A DNA stretch of 64,000 nt. Origin: Opitutaceae bacterium. Lineage in GTDB: Bacteria; Verrucomicrobiota; Verrucomicrobiia; Opitutales; Opitutaceae. The notes under the pieces were generated by a model. The model was given only the letters and a program-made list of their open reading frames with translations, was not told the DNA's origin and did not search any database. Within the stretch, counting starts at the first letter, position 1. Every line of letters begins with the position of its first letter. Positions 32,325-41,244 of the stretch are shown one piece after another. The translations under genes and the position numbers were made by a program. The stretch lies in assembly GCA_003164715.1 (NCBI GenBank), contig PLTZ01000082.1, forward strand, positions 33,555 through 97,554, in the 5' to 3' direction.

Positions 32325-33251
32325 CTAGCCGAGCAGCTCCGCCGCGACACCCCAGCGCAGGTTGCGCACCGAGTGGTGAAAGGCCAGTATCGCGCCGACT
32401 TCGGCGAGCGCGATCAAGGTGGCGAGCGCCGCCGGGAAGACGTCGGCTCGCTTCGGGGACAGGCCGTTGGTCGCCCGTCGCGCCCCAAGCCCGAGCGCCG
32501 CGGCCGCGGCCAGGATCTCGCGAAGCCGCGCGACCCGTATCAGCGGATCGGTTCGCTCGAGGGCGACGCCGCCCGCGGCCGCGGCCATCGCCCGGACGCT
32601 CGTGAGCGTGCCGCCCGTCCCGACGACGAGCCTTCCGTCGGGGACCGGAAACGGGAAGCCGGAAGCGAGAAGCACGTCCTTCACGTGCCGGGAGACCGCC
32701 GCCAGCGCCGCCTCGGGGACGGGTCCCTCGCCTGAAGGGACGAACCGCTCCGTCAGGCGTACGCACCCAAGCGGCAGGCTCACGGCGCGCTCGACCGCGC
32801 GGTCCCTGAAGGAGAGGCACTCGAGGCTGCCGCCGCCGAGGTCGTAGACATGGAAGTCGCGCAGGGCGGCAAGCGAGGGGTCGGTCGTCAGGCCCCGGCC
32901 GATGAGATCCGCCTCCTCGGCGCCCGTCAGGATCCGGGGGCGCTCCCCGCAGGCGGACTGGACCTTCGCCAGGAACTCGCCGCCGTTCGAAGCGTCGCGG
33001 ACGGCGCTCGTGGCGACGACCGCGATGCGGTCGGCGCCGAGTCCCCGTGCGCGCGAAAGGAGGCTTGCGACTGCCGCGGCGCCGCGCTCGATGCCCTCCG
33101 GGGCAAGCAGCGGCCGGTCGGAGCCGATACCCTTGCTGATGCGGACCTCGAGCGTCTCGGAGAAGACCTCGACCAGGAGGCCCCCCGGCCCGCGCTCGGC
33201 GAGCAGGAGCTTGATCGAGTTGCTCCCGACATCGACGACGGCGGCGCGCAT
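32325..33251 (-). CDS. ppx: Ppx/GppA-family phosphatase
   Basis: ASKHA-fold exopolyphosphatase or pppGpp phosphatase. N-terminus AAVVDVGSNSIKLLLAE (phosphate-1 motif), VVATSAVRDASNG, ILTGAEEADLIGRGL, VYDLGGGSLECLSF (phosphate-2 motif) and VVGTGGTLTSVRA (adenosine-type motif). The 308-residue length matches the short single-module form without the C-terminal HD-like region. polyP versus pppGpp cannot be decided. It lies 12 bases after rsmI as the last gene of the ilvD-pgi-lipoprotein-rsmI-ppx run. Confidence 0.9.
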   Translation of the reverse strand: MRAAVVDVGSNSIKLLLAERGPGGLLVEVFSETLEVRISKGIGSDRPLLAPEGIERGAAAVASLLSRARGLGADRIAVVATSAVRDASNGGEFLAKVQSACGERPRILTGAEEADLIGRGLTTDPSLAALRDFHVYDLGGGSLECLSFRDRAVERAVSLPLGCVRLTERFVPSGEGPVPEAALAAVSRHVKDVLLASGFPFPVPDGRLVVGTGGTLTSVRAMAAAAGGVALERTDPLIRVARLREILAAAAALGLGARRATNGLSPKRADVFPAALATLIALAEVGAILAFHHSVRNLRWGVAAELLG

Positions 33252-33263
33252 GGGAGGGGTGCG

Positions 33264-33986
33264 CTAGAGCCGGTAGTCCGCCGGCGCTATGAGGAGCGTG
33301 AATTCCCCCTTGAGGCTCGCCTTGGCCAAGCGGTCGCGCACTTCGGCCGCGGGGCCCACCCAGAAGCCCTCGTGGAGCTTGGTCACCTCCTTGGCGACGC
33401 AGACGACGCGCTCCGGCCCGAGGGCGGCGACAATGTCGTCCATCGCCTTGGCGATCCGGTGGCAGCTTTCGTAGAGGGCGATCGTGTAGCCGAAGTCCTT
33501 GTACCTTCCGTAGAACGCGAGCCGGGCCGAAGCCTTGGGGGGAAGGAAACCCGCGAAGAGGAAGCCGTTCGTGGGGAGCCCGCTGGCGCAGAGCACCGCA
33601 GCGAAGGCAACCGGGCCGGGAACCGGGACGACCGGAAGGCCCCGGCGGCGGCAGGCGCGGACCACGCGAAATCCGGGGTCGCTCAGGCCGGGTGTCCCGG
33701 CGTCGGTGGCCAGCGCCACGGACCTTCCCGAGGCGATCGCGTCCGCGAGGCGCTCGGCCGCCTCGAGCTCGTTGTGCTCGTGGTAGGCAAGGAGTTCCCG
33801 GCGGATCCCGAGGCGCTCGAGGAGCGCGCCCGTCGTGCGCGTGTCCTCGCAGGCGACCAAGTCGACCGATCCCAGGATCGCGCCCGCGCGGGCGCTCAGG
33901 TCCGAAAGGTTCCCGATCGGCGTCGCAACGACGTAGAGATGGCCGGGCTCGGCCGCGAGCGACGCGTTCGCCGGCTCCGGGCTCAA
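33264..33986 (-). CDS. rsmI: 16S rRNA (cytidine-2'-O-)-methyltransferase
   Basis: Tetrapyrrole-methylase-fold enzyme that 2'-O-methylates C1402 of 16S rRNA. Motifs: LYVVATPIGNLSDLSARA, VACEDTRTTGALLERLGI, YHEHNE, VALATDAGTPGLSDPG and VPVPGPVAFAAVLCASGL, then LYESCHRIAKAMDDI. The TTG at 33986 overlaps the lipoprotein stop (TTGA) and gives 240 residues with a short leader before the conserved core; no ATG lies in a better place. The downstream GPAAEVRDRLAKASLKGEFTLLI is the normal C-terminus. Confidence 0.93.
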   Translation of the reverse strand: MSPEPANASLAAEPGHLYVVATPIGNLSDLSARAGAILGSVDLVACEDTRTTGALLERLGIRRELLAYHEHNELEAAERLADAIASGRSVALATDAGTPGLSDPGFRVVRACRRRGLPVVPVPGPVAFAAVLCASGLPTNGFLFAGFLPPKASARLAFYGRYKDFGYTIALYESCHRIAKAMDDIVAALGPERVVCVAKEVTKLHEGFWVGPAAEVRDRLAKASLKGEFTLLIAPADYRL

Positions 33987-34141
33987 TGCACCTGGCTGCC
34001 GCTGCCGCTCATTCCCGGGATCTGCCCCTCCCAGTCCGCGGGCTGGTTCCAGGGGATGGAGGAGGCTTCGGGCGTGTCCGAGGAGCACCCCGCCAGAAGG
34101 GAGCCAAGGGCGATCAGGACTACGGCTGCTGCGCGTTTCAT
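33983..34141 (-). CDS. Small lipoprotein, 52 aa
   Basis: ATG AAA CGC starts a clean lipoprotein signal: MKRAAAVVLIALGSLLAGCSS with the lipobox LAGC (Cys19). The mature part is only about 34 residues, Pro/Trp/Ser/Gly-rich (SIPWNQPADWEGQ, ending GSGSQVH). An in-frame ATG four codons upstream (34153) is also possible. The stop overlaps the rsmI TTG, so the two should be coupled. Too short for most gene callers. The PWNxPADWEGQxPGM pattern looks like a small conserved envelope lipoprotein, but I know no named family. Confidence 0.72.
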   Translation of the reverse strand: MKRAAAVVLIALGSLLAGCSSDTPEASSIPWNQPADWEGQIPGMSGSGSQVH

Positions 34142-34202
34142 GGCCGAATTCATTGTCGCGCCGAAACTACGGGCAATTGCCGCGGATGCAAGTCGCCACT
34201 GC

Positions 34203-35765
34203 TCATATGCCGTAGGTCGACTCGAACCAGGGGGAGCGGGGCGTCTTGCGGACCGATCCGTTGGCCGCCAGGTGCTCGAGGATCTTGAACGCGGTCTCGG
34301 GCTCGCCGCCGGCCTGGGCCGCGAGCGCCTCGGCCGTCTGCGCCCTGCCCGGTGAGGCCCTGAGCGCGGCCACGAGCCTCTGCTGTAGCGCGATGACCCC
34401 GCTCGCCGCCTTCTTGCCGGCCTCGACGCCCGGCTGGTCGTAGGCGTTGACGTCGATGAGCGAGGCGTACAGGCCGACGACGCGCTCGTAGAGGGCGATC
34501 AGCATGCCGATCGAGCGGGCCGACACCTCGGCCAAGGTCAGCGTGATCGACCAGCGGTCCTTCTCGCTCAGGGCGTCGCGGGTGCCCAGGTAGAAGCCCT
34601 GGAGGTAGTCGCCGCTCGTGATCCCGGGCTCGACCTCGAGCGGCCTGCCGGCGCGGTCCTTCATCACGTCGATGAAGGTGACGAAGAAATTCTTTACGCC
34701 CTCCCGCAGCTGCTGCACGTAGGCGTGCTGGTCGGTCGAGCCCTTGTTGCCGTAGACGGCGATGCCCTGGTTGACGACGCGTCCCTGCAGGTCGAACTCC
34801 TTGCCGAGGGACTCCATCACGAGCTGCTGGAGGTAGCGCGAGAAGAGCAGCAGGCGGTCCTTGTAGGGAAGGACGACCATGTCCTTTGCGCCGCGGCCGT
34901 CCGTCGCGAAATGCCACATGAGCGCGAGGAGGGCGGCCGGGTTCTCCCGCGTCGCCGGGCGCCGGGTGACGGCGTCCATCGCCGCGGCCCCGGCGAGCAT
35001 CGCGTCGATGTCGAGGCCCTGGAGGGCGGCCGGCAGGAGCCCGACCGCGCAGAGTTCGCTCGTGCGCCCGCCGACCCAGTCCCACATGGGGAACGTGGCG
35101 AGCCAGCCGTCCTTGCGCGCGAGCTGGTCCAGCTTCGAGCCCGCGCCCGTGACGGCGACAAAGTGCCCGGGGTGGGAGAGTCCGGCGGCCCGGAAGGCGG
35201 CGGCGGCCTCGAGCTGCCCGTTGCGCGTCTCGACGGTGCCCCCCGACTTGGAGATCACCACCACGAGGGTCCGGGCAAGGTTGGCGCCGAGGCGCGCCAG
35301 GACGTAGTCCATGCCGTCGGGGTCCGTGTTGTCGAAGAAGTGCACCTCCATCCGGTCGGTGCCCGGCTGGCCGAGCGCGTGGCTCACGAACTGCGGGCCC
35401 AAGGCCGAGCCCCCGATCCCGATGACGAGCAGGTGGGTGAAGCTCCCCTTCGGGCCGGCGACGGCCCCCGAGTGCACCTTTGCCGCGAAATCGCGAATCG
35501 ACGCGAGCGTGGAGGAGATCTCCGCGGAGATCGTCTTGTCGGGGGCGAGCTGCGGGGCGCGCAGCCAGTAGTGGCCCACCCTGCGCTGCTCGCCCGGGTT
35601 CGCTATCGCGCCCGCCTCCAGGGCGGCCATCGCGGCGAAGGCCTGCTGCATCCGGGGCTCCATCGAGTCCAGGTAGCCGTCGGGGAACGGGATGCGGCTG
35701 ATGTCGAGCGCGACGCCGAGCGCCGCGTCCTCGTAGTGGTGTTGCTTGAACCGGTTCCAGCTCAT
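34203..35765 (-). CDS. pgi: Glucose-6-phosphate isomerase
   Basis: Interconverts glucose-6-P and fructose-6-P. The SIS-fold motifs are [18 protein letters not shown] near residue 115, [55 protein letters not shown] (active-site region), [23 protein letters not shown] with the catalytic His, and [14 protein letters not shown]. The start at ATG 35765 overlaps the ilvD stop as ATGA. At 520 residues it is of the shorter bacterial type. Confidence 0.94.
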   Translation of the reverse strand: MSWNRFKQHHYEDAALGVALDISRIPFPDGYLDSMEPRMQQAFAAMAALEAGAIANPGEQRRVGHYWLRAPQLAPDKTISAEISSTLASIRDFAAKVHSGAVAGPKGSFTHLLVIGIGGSALGPQFVSHALGQPGTDRMEVHFFDNTDPDGMDYVLARLGANLARTLVVVISKSGGTVETRNGQLEAAAAFRAAGLSHPGHFVAVTGAGSKLDQLARKDGWLATFPMWDWVGGRTSELCAVGLLPAALQGLDIDAMLAGAAAMDAVTRRPATRENPAALLALMWHFATDGRGAKDMVVLPYKDRLLLFSRYLQQLVMESLGKEFDLQGRVVNQGIAVYGNKGSTDQHAYVQQLREGVKNFFVTFIDVMKDRAGRPLEVEPGITSGDYLQGFYLGTRDALSEKDRWSITLTLAEVSARSIGMLIALYERVVGLYASLIDVNAYDQPGVEAGKKAASGVIALQQRLVAALRASPGRAQTAEALAAQAGGEPETAFKILEHLAANGSVRKTPRSPWFESTYGI

Positions 35766-37468
35766 AGGGATAGGTATTTGTCGGTCACCGCGCCCTCGGA
35801 GGCGCTCGTCACGAGCCTGGCGTACTTCGCGAGCGCCCCGCGGGTCTCCTTGGGTTTCCTTGGGCGCCACGCCTTCAGGCGCGCCCTTAAGTCCTTGGGG
35901 GCGAGGCCGAGCGCCAGCGTGTTGGCGACGGAGTCGATCGTGATCGTGTCGCCGTTGCGCACGATGGCGATCGGGCCGCCGACGGCGGCCTCCGGGGTGA
36001 TGTGGCCGACGACGAACCCGTGGCTGCCGCCCGAGAAGCGGCCGTCGGTGATCAGGCCCACCTCGCTGCCGAGGCCCTTGCCCACGACGGCGCTCGTGGG
36101 GGCGAGCATCTCGCGCATGCCCGGGCCGCCGACCGGGCCCTCGTTGCGGATGACGATCACGTGCCCCGCCTTCACGCGGCCGTCGAGGATGGCCGCGAGC
36201 GCGCCCTCCTCGGATTCAAAGACGATCGCCCTTCCCGAGAAACGAAGCCCCTCCTTGCCGGTGATCTTCGCCACGGCCCCTCCGGGGGCCAGGTTGCCGT
36301 AGAGCACGCGCAGGTGGCTGTCGGGCTTGATGGGGTCGGAGAACGGGCGGATGACATCCTGGTCCGCGGGATAGGGCCCGACGCCGCGCAGGTTCTCGGC
36401 CACGGTCTTTCCCGTGACCGTGACGCAGTCGCCGTGGAGCAGCCCCCGGTCGAGGAGCATCTTCATCAGGGGCGGCAGGCCCCCGATCCGCACGAGGTGC
36501 GAGACCCCGTACTTCCCGGACGGCTTGAGGTCGGCCAGGACCGGGACCCGCTTGCCGATGCGCGTGAAGTCGTCGATCGAAAGCTTGACGCCGGCGCTGT
36601 GGGCGATCGCCAGGAGGTGGAGGACGGCGTTCGTCGATCCGCCGAGCGCGATCACGACCGTGATCGCGTTCTCAAAGGCCCTCTTGCTGAGGATGTCCCT
36701 AGGCCTTATCCCGGCCTTGAGGAGGGCGAGCGCCGCCTCGCCTGCTCGCCGGCAGTCGTCGCGCTTCTCCTCGCCGACGGCGAGCTGCGTCGAGCTGTTC
36801 GGCAGGCTCATCCCGAGCGCCTCGATCGCGCAGGCCATCGTGTTGGCCGTGTACATCCCGCCGCAGGAGCCCGGCCCGGGGATCGAGCACGCCTCGACGG
36901 CGTGCAGGCCCGCGTCGTCAAGCTTGCCCGCCGAATGCTGGCCCACGGCCTCGAAGACGGAGACGATGTCGCATTCCTTCTTCGTTCCCGGGTGGATGCC
37001 CGGCAGGATCGTCCCGCCGTAGACGAAGACGGAGGGCCTGTTGAGGCGCGCGAGCGCCATCAGGCAACCGGGCATGTTCTTGTCGCAGCCGCCGATGGCG
37101 ACCACGGCGTCGAACCCCTCGGCGCCCGCGACCGTCTCGATCGAGTCCGCGATGACCTCGCGCGACACGAGCGAGTAGCGCATGCCCGGCGTCCCCATGC
37201 TGATCCCGTCCGAGACGGTGATGGTCCCGAAGATGATCGCCTTGCCGCCGGCCCCGTCGGCGCCCGCGGCCGCGTCGCGCGCCAGCTGGTCGATGTGCAT
37301 GTTGCACGGAGTCACCATGCTCCAGGTCGAGGCGATGCCGACGATCGGCTTGGAGAAGTCCTTGTCGGTGAATCCGACCGCGCGGAGCATGGAGCGGTTA
37401 GGCGAGCGGTCGGGTCCGTCGACCACGATTGAGGAATGCTTGCGGGGCGAGTCTTTGGAGGCGCTCAT
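35762..37468 (-). CDS. ilvD: Dihydroxy-acid dehydratase
   Basis: Fe-S dehydratase of valine, leucine and isoleucine synthesis. Visible: [35 protein letters not shown] with cluster cysteines, [49 protein letters not shown] and [19 protein letters not shown] start at ATG 37468 (568 residues); ATG 37522 is also open, but the extra residues are not family-like. It shares branched-chain synthesis with leuB at 7.5 kb. Confidence 0.95.
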   Translation of the reverse strand: MSASKDSPRKHSSIVVDGPDRSPNRSMLRAVGFTDKDFSKPIVGIASTWSMVTPCNMHIDQLARDAAAGADGAGGKAIIFGTITVSDGISMGTPGMRYSLVSREVIADSIETVAGAEGFDAVVAIGGCDKNMPGCLMALARLNRPSVFVYGGTILPGIHPGTKKECDIVSVFEAVGQHSAGKLDDAGLHAVEACSIPGPGSCGGMYTANTMACAIEALGMSLPNSSTQLAVGEEKRDDCRRAGEAALALLKAGIRPRDILSKRAFENAITVVIALGGSTNAVLHLLAIAHSAGVKLSIDDFTRIGKRVPVLADLKPSGKYGVSHLVRIGGLPPLMKMLLDRGLLHGDCVTVTGKTVAENLRGVGPYPADQDVIRPFSDPIKPDSHLRVLYGNLAPGGAVAKITGKEGLRFSGRAIVFESEEGALAAILDGRVKAGHVIVIRNEGPVGGPGMREMLAPTSAVVGKGLGSEVGLITDGRFSGGSHGFVVGHITPEAAVGGPIAIVRNGDTITIDSVANTLALGLAPKDLRARLKAWRPRKPKETRGALAKYARLVTSASEGAVTDKYLSL

Positions 37469-37571
37469 GGGCGAACCCGAAGACCACCAGAGCGCCGCGG
37501 CCCGGGCAAGCGGTGTTTTCATGGTTGCATGGCCCCTCACCGAGGCGATTCACTCCTCCACGATCCCCAGC

Positions 37572-38351
37572 ATGGCGTTCAACCTGAAAAAAGTCCTCAA
37601 GGCGCTCCTCTTTTCCTCGAGCCAGCCGCTTTCCATTAAGGACATCCAGGCGGCATTCGAGCGGTTCCACCGGCAGCCCCCGGCGCCGGTCGCGCCCGAG
37701 GGGTCCGCGGCCGCCGCGGCCCCGGCGGAGGCCTCGGACGCGCCGGCCGAGCCGCCCGACTCGCCCGACCTTTACCTGGACGTGCCGGCGCTTGTGACGG
37801 CCGCGCAGATCCGCGAGGCGATGGACGAGATCGCTTCCGAGCTCGCGGCGGCGGACGACGGGCTGGCGCTCGTCGACGGGGCCTCCGGCTACCGCCTGGC
37901 CACCCACCCGCGCTTCGCACGCTGGATCCGCATCCTTAGGGAGGAACCGCCCCCGGTGAAGCTGAGCCAGTCGTCAATCGAGACCCTGGCGGTGGTGGCG
38001 TACCGCCAGCCCGTGACCCGCTCGGAGATCGAGTCGGTGCGGGGGGTGTCCGCGGACGCGGGCCTCGCGAAGCTCCTCGAGCGCGAGCTGATCGTCGTCG
38101 TCGGGCGGGCCGAGCTTCCCGGGCGCCCGATCCAGTACGGCACGACCGAGCGCTTTCTCGAGTTCGTCGGGGTCAAGTCGCTCGACGAACTGCCCGCCTC
38201 CGACGTGCTGTCCTCGCGCCAGATCGACGAGTGGCTGAGGGGGGGCCAGGCCGGGCACACCCCGAACGACGCTGACATGGGACTGGACGAGCTCGCCCTT
38301 GGGGCACCGTCCGAGACGCCGGCGCCTGCGCCCGAAACCGCGGCCCCCTGA
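37572..38351 (+). CDS. scpB: Segregation and condensation protein B
   Basis: Winged-helix partner of ScpA-SMC in chromosome condensation. N-terminus FNLKKVLKALLFSSSQPLSIKDIQAAF and LSQSSIETLAVVAYRQPVTRSEIESVRGV, then TTERFLEFVGVKSLDELP, are the ScpB signatures. A Pro/Ala-rich linker (about residues 35-65) splits the first winged helix, unusual for this family, and a Pro/Ala tail follows. ATG 37572 is chosen as the first good start. Its TGA overlaps the pheA ATG by one base (TGATG). No scpA is adjacent. Confidence 0.9.
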   Translation: MAFNLKKVLKALLFSSSQPLSIKDIQAAFERFHRQPPAPVAPEGSAAAAAPAEASDAPAEPPDSPDLYLDVPALVTAAQIREAMDEIASELAAADDGLALVDGASGYRLATHPRFARWIRILREEPPPVKLSQSSIETLAVVAYRQPVTRSEIESVRGVSADAGLAKLLERELIVVVGRAELPGRPIQYGTTERFLEFVGVKSLDELPASDVLSSRQIDEWLRGGQAGHTPNDADMGLDELALGAPSETPAPAPETAAP

Positions 38352-39430
38352 TGGACCTGGCCCCGATCCGCAAGAAGATCGACAAACTCGACGACCGGCT
38401 TGTCGAGCTGGTCAACCGGCGCCTGGCGCTGGCCGCCGAGATCGGCAAGATCAAGCGCAAGGCGGGAGGGGAGATCTTCGTGCCGGAGCGGGAGGACGCC
38501 GTGCTGCGGAAGGTCTGCTCGGAGAACGAGGGGCCGATCAAGGACGAGGCCCTCCGGGCGATCTACCGCGAGATCATGTCCGCGGCGATCGCCCTGGAGA
38601 AGCCGCTCCTGGTCGCCTACCTCGGGCCGGAGGCGAGCAACACCCACTGCGCCGCCATGAAGAAGTTCGGCGCGAGCGTCGACTACCACGCGATGGCGAC
38701 CATCGAGGACATCTTCACCGCGGTCGAGAAGGGGGAGGCGGACAACGCGGTGATTCCGATCGAGAACTCGACGGAGGGCAGCGTCCGGGAGGCGCTCGAC
38801 AGCTTCGTGGAGAGCGACCTGAAGATCGTGGGCCAGATCTACATGGAGATCGCGCATGCGCTGATCACCCAGTCGCCCCTCGACAAGATCGAGAGGGTCT
38901 ACTCGAAGGACCAGGCCCTCGCGCAGTGCCGGCACTGGCTGCAGCGCCACCTGGGCCATGCCCAGCTCGTGGAGGCCCCGAGCACGACCCGCGCGGTGCA
39001 GATAGCGAAGGAGGACCCCTTGGCGGCGGCGGTCGCCAGCGAGATCGCCGCGGCCCACCACGGGGTGCCGGTGCTCGTGCGCAACATTCAGGACAAGGCC
39101 GACAACACGACCCGCTTCTTTGTGCTCGGGCGCAAGCCCGCCGGGACGGTCGGCGGGGGCAAGGACATGACGAGCTTCCTGATCTCGCTCGGCGACGAGG
39201 CGTCCTCGCATTCGGGCTCGCTGCTGAAGATGCTGATGCCGTTCGGCAAGCGGGGGATCAACCTCTCGAAGATCGAGTCGCGGCCGAGCAAGAAGCGCCC
39301 GTGGGACTACTACTTCTTCATCGACGTGACCGGCCACTACGAGGATCCGCCGATGAAGCAGGCCCTGGGTGAGCTCAAGAAGTTCTGCCCGCTCGTGAAG
39401 TGGCTGGGGAGCTACCCGGCCGCCAACTGA
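38351..39430 (+). CDS. pheA: Bifunctional chorismate mutase/prephenate dehydratase
   Basis: Makes phenylpyruvate from chorismate. The AroQ mutase domain covers residues about 1-85 ([33 protein letters not shown]), the dehydratase about 92-270 ([39 protein letters not shown], the TTRFFVLG Thr-Arg-Phe motif) and the ACT regulatory domain about 275-350 ([27 protein letters not shown] with GxL and ESRP). It is therefore likely inhibited by phenylalanine. Coupled to scpB by a TGATG overlap. Length 359 is normal. Confidence 0.96.
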   Translation: MDLAPIRKKIDKLDDRLVELVNRRLALAAEIGKIKRKAGGEIFVPEREDAVLRKVCSENEGPIKDEALRAIYREIMSAAIALEKPLLVAYLGPEASNTHCAAMKKFGASVDYHAMATIEDIFTAVEKGEADNAVIPIENSTEGSVREALDSFVESDLKIVGQIYMEIAHALITQSPLDKIERVYSKDQALAQCRHWLQRHLGHAQLVEAPSTTRAVQIAKEDPLAAAVASEIAAAHHGVPVLVRNIQDKADNTTRFFVLGRKPAGTVGGGKDMTSFLISLGDEASSHSGSLLKMLMPFGKRGINLSKIESRPSKKRPWDYYFFIDVTGHYEDPPMKQALGELKKFCPLVKWLGSYPAAN

Positions 39431-39443
39431 GAGAGCCGCCCGT

Positions 39444-39764
39444 TCAGCGGCCGCGCGTGGCCCTTGCGTAAAGGTAGACGGCGGCGACGGCCAGGATGAG
39501 GAGCGCCATGGCGCCCGCGAAATAAAGGACGCAGCCAAGCTTCGTCTGCTTGGCGATCGATGCCGGGGCCTGCCGGAACTCCTCAAGGATAGCCTCGGCG
39601 CCTTTCGGTTCTTCAAAGGGGGCCGCTGGCTGCGCGGGCTGGCCCTGGCCGGGCGCGGGAGCCCGCGCGGCACCCTCGGCCGCCGAGATCTCGGACTCCA
39701 GCCACGCGAGCTGCTGCCTCGCGAGGTCGCGCTGGCGCCTCAGTTCGTTCAGGCGATCGGACAC
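39444..39764 (-). CDS. Small coiled-coil membrane protein, 106 aa
   Basis: Residues about 2-30 form a charged amphipathic coil ([20 protein letters not shown]), followed by a Pro/Ala/Gln linker and a single membrane helix near the C-terminus ([20 protein letters not shown], about residues 78-100). Function unknown. It lies 20 bases after rpmA on the same strand and could be cotranscribed with the ribosomal genes. It is convergent with pheA. Confidence 0.65.
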   Translation of the reverse strand: MSDRLNELRRQRDLARQQLAWLESEISAAEGAARAPAPGQGQPAQPAAPFEEPKGAEAILEEFRQAPASIAKQTKLGCVLYFAGAMALLILAVAAVYLYARATRGR

Positions 39765-39784
39765 GTGCGCCCGCCCGGCTATCC

Positions 39785-40033
39785 TCAGCCTGCGGTGACG
39801 ACGGACACCTTGCGGTGCACCTTGTCGAACTTAACGACGCCGTCCTTCAGGGCGAAGAGCGTCCAGTCGCGGCCGACCCCGACATTCTTGCCGGGATGGT
39901 GCTTTGTCCCCCGCTGGCGAACGATGATGCCTCCCGCAAGGATCTTCTCGCCACCGAACATCTTGATGCCAAGACGCTTGGAGTGGCTCTCGCGGCCGTT
40001 AACGGATGTCCCCTGACCCTTCTTGTGCGCCAT
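39785..40033 (-). CDS. rpmA: 50S ribosomal protein L27
   Basis: 82-residue L27 with the standard N-terminus [20 protein letters not shown] and [35 protein letters not shown]. There is no N-terminal prosequence before the peptidyl-transferase tail, so no processing is needed. A good GAGGAG Shine-Dalgarno lies upstream of ATG 40033. It follows rplU by 13 bases, the normal rplU-rpmA order. Confidence 0.97.
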   Translation of the reverse strand: MAHKKGQGTSVNGRESHSKRLGIKMFGGEKILAGGIIVRQRGTKHHPGKNVGVGRDWTLFALKDGVVKFDKVHRKVSVVTAG

Positions 40034-40046
40034 GACGTGGTTCTCC

Positions 40047-40361
40047 TCAGATTTTGATGGTCTCGATCTTGATGACGGAAAGCTCCTGGCGGTGGCCCTG
40101 CTTGCGCTCGTATCCCTTGCGCTTCTTCTTCTTGAATACGACCACCTTATCGCCCCGCTTGTTCTCCAGGATCTTCGCGGAAACCGAGGCACCCGGAAGG
40201 GTGGGCCTGCCCACCTTGAAATCAGCGCCCTCACCGGCCGTCAGCACGTCCCTAATCTCGACGATTGCGCCGGCTTCGGTGTTCGGAAAGCGGTTCACGA
40301 TGAGGATATCCCCCTCCGTTATGGTGAACTGCTGTCCCTGGGTCTTGATGGTGGCTTTCAT
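40047..40361 (-). CDS. rplU: 50S ribosomal protein L21
   Basis: 104-residue L21: [58 protein letters not shown] and [20 protein letters not shown]. The ATG at 40361 gives the family N-terminus. It has no recognisable Shine-Dalgarno: a hairpin plus UUUUAUUUC runs straight into the start codon (40362-40388). rpmA follows. Confidence 0.97.
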   Translation of the reverse strand: MKATIKTQGQQFTITEGDILIVNRFPNTEAGAIVEIRDVLTAGEGADFKVGRPTLPGASVSAKILENKRGDKVVVFKKKKRKGYERKQGHRQELSVIKIETIKI

Positions 40362-40388
40362 GAAATAAAACCGCTGACTAAGCGGTTT
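40362..40388 (-). promoter_or_regulatory. Terminator-like leader hairpin just before rplU (candidate attenuator)
   Basis: On the minus strand AAACCGCT (40388-40381) pairs with AGCGGTTT (40375-40368) around a five-base loop, followed by a T-rich TTTTATTTC that ends at the rplU ATG. It has the form of an intrinsic terminator between the DUF3108 gene and rplU and leaves no room for a normal ribosome-binding site. A TTGACT lies at 40400-40395, but no matching -10 box is seen. Confidence 0.6.
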
Positions 40389-40407
40389 GGGGAGAGTCAA
40401 AGCAAGG

Positions 40408-41244
40408 CTATTTTGGCGGGTGGTATTCGATTAGCGACGCGGTGCCGGTTCCAAACCTGAAACCGACCTGGAAGCGCACCGGCAGGTGTCGGTCGTCGTC
40501 GGTCTCGATCCACACCTGCACCGTGGAGCCCCGCTTAAACATACCTATCGGGGGGGTCTTCTCCATGCGCGGAACGAGCGCCATCGTGTTGAAGAAGCCG
40601 AGCGCGGTGAGGACGACCTCGGGTTCGTCCTGCGCGATGATCGTGAGGGGATAGAACTGGTCCTGGAAGAAGACGAGCGCGTCGCGCTTCTGCCCCGGGG
40701 TGATGTTCCAGAAGCGGGTCTTGATGAGGGCCAGGATGAGGTCGGACGGGTTGCCCTCGGGTATCGGGATCGCGTGCGACTTCTCGGGATGGATCTCGTC
40801 CGTGTAGAGAGCGACCTTCCTCGCGTAGTTGAACGTCATCGAGTTCTTCACCACCTTGTTGCGGTAGGTGCTCCACTCGCTCGACGAGAGCAGCCGGCCG
40901 CTCGCGGCCTGGTAGACCGATTCACCCCTCCCGTCGAACGGGAAGAGCCCGCGCGCGAGCCCCGACGTCCAGGTCGTGGTCGTCACGCGCATGACGGCGT
41001 CGGTGCCGGCGCCGATCCTGTCGGCCGAGATCTTGATCCTGCCCACGAACGGAATGAGCCCCCAGCGCACGCTGTAGGTGAGGCTCTCGCCATCGCGAAG
41101 CCCGATGTGCGGGTCGATCGTATCAGCCGCGGGGGCCGGCGCGGCCGCGAGCGCGCCGGCAAGCGCCAGCGCGGCCCGGCGCAGAAAGCGGCCGATTGCG
41201 TTTGCGCCGGGGCGCTTTTGGATACGTTTGACGGTTGCGATCAT
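40408..41244 (-). CDS. Exported DUF3108-family protein
   Basis: Signal peptide about residues 1-40 ([20 protein letters not shown], cleavage near AAD). The mature part shows the DUF3108 pattern: [51 protein letters not shown], and [23 protein letters not shown]. It is a predicted periplasmic beta-rich protein of unknown role. ATG 41244 overlaps the uvrA ATG on the other strand. No better start lies downstream. It precedes rplU on the same strand. Confidence 0.85.
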   Translation of the reverse strand: MIATVKRIQKRPGANAIGRFLRRAALALAGALAAAPAPAADTIDPHIGLRDGESLTYSVRWGLIPFVGRIKISADRIGAGTDAVMRVTTTTWTSGLARGLFPFDGRGESVYQAASGRLLSSSEWSTYRNKVVKNSMTFNYARKVALYTDEIHPEKSHAIPIPEGNPSDLILALIKTRFWNITPGQKRDALVFFQDQFYPLTIIAQDEPEVVLTALGFFNTMALVPRMEKTPPIGMFKRGSTVQVWIETDDDRHLPVRFQVGFRFGTGTASLIEYHPPK

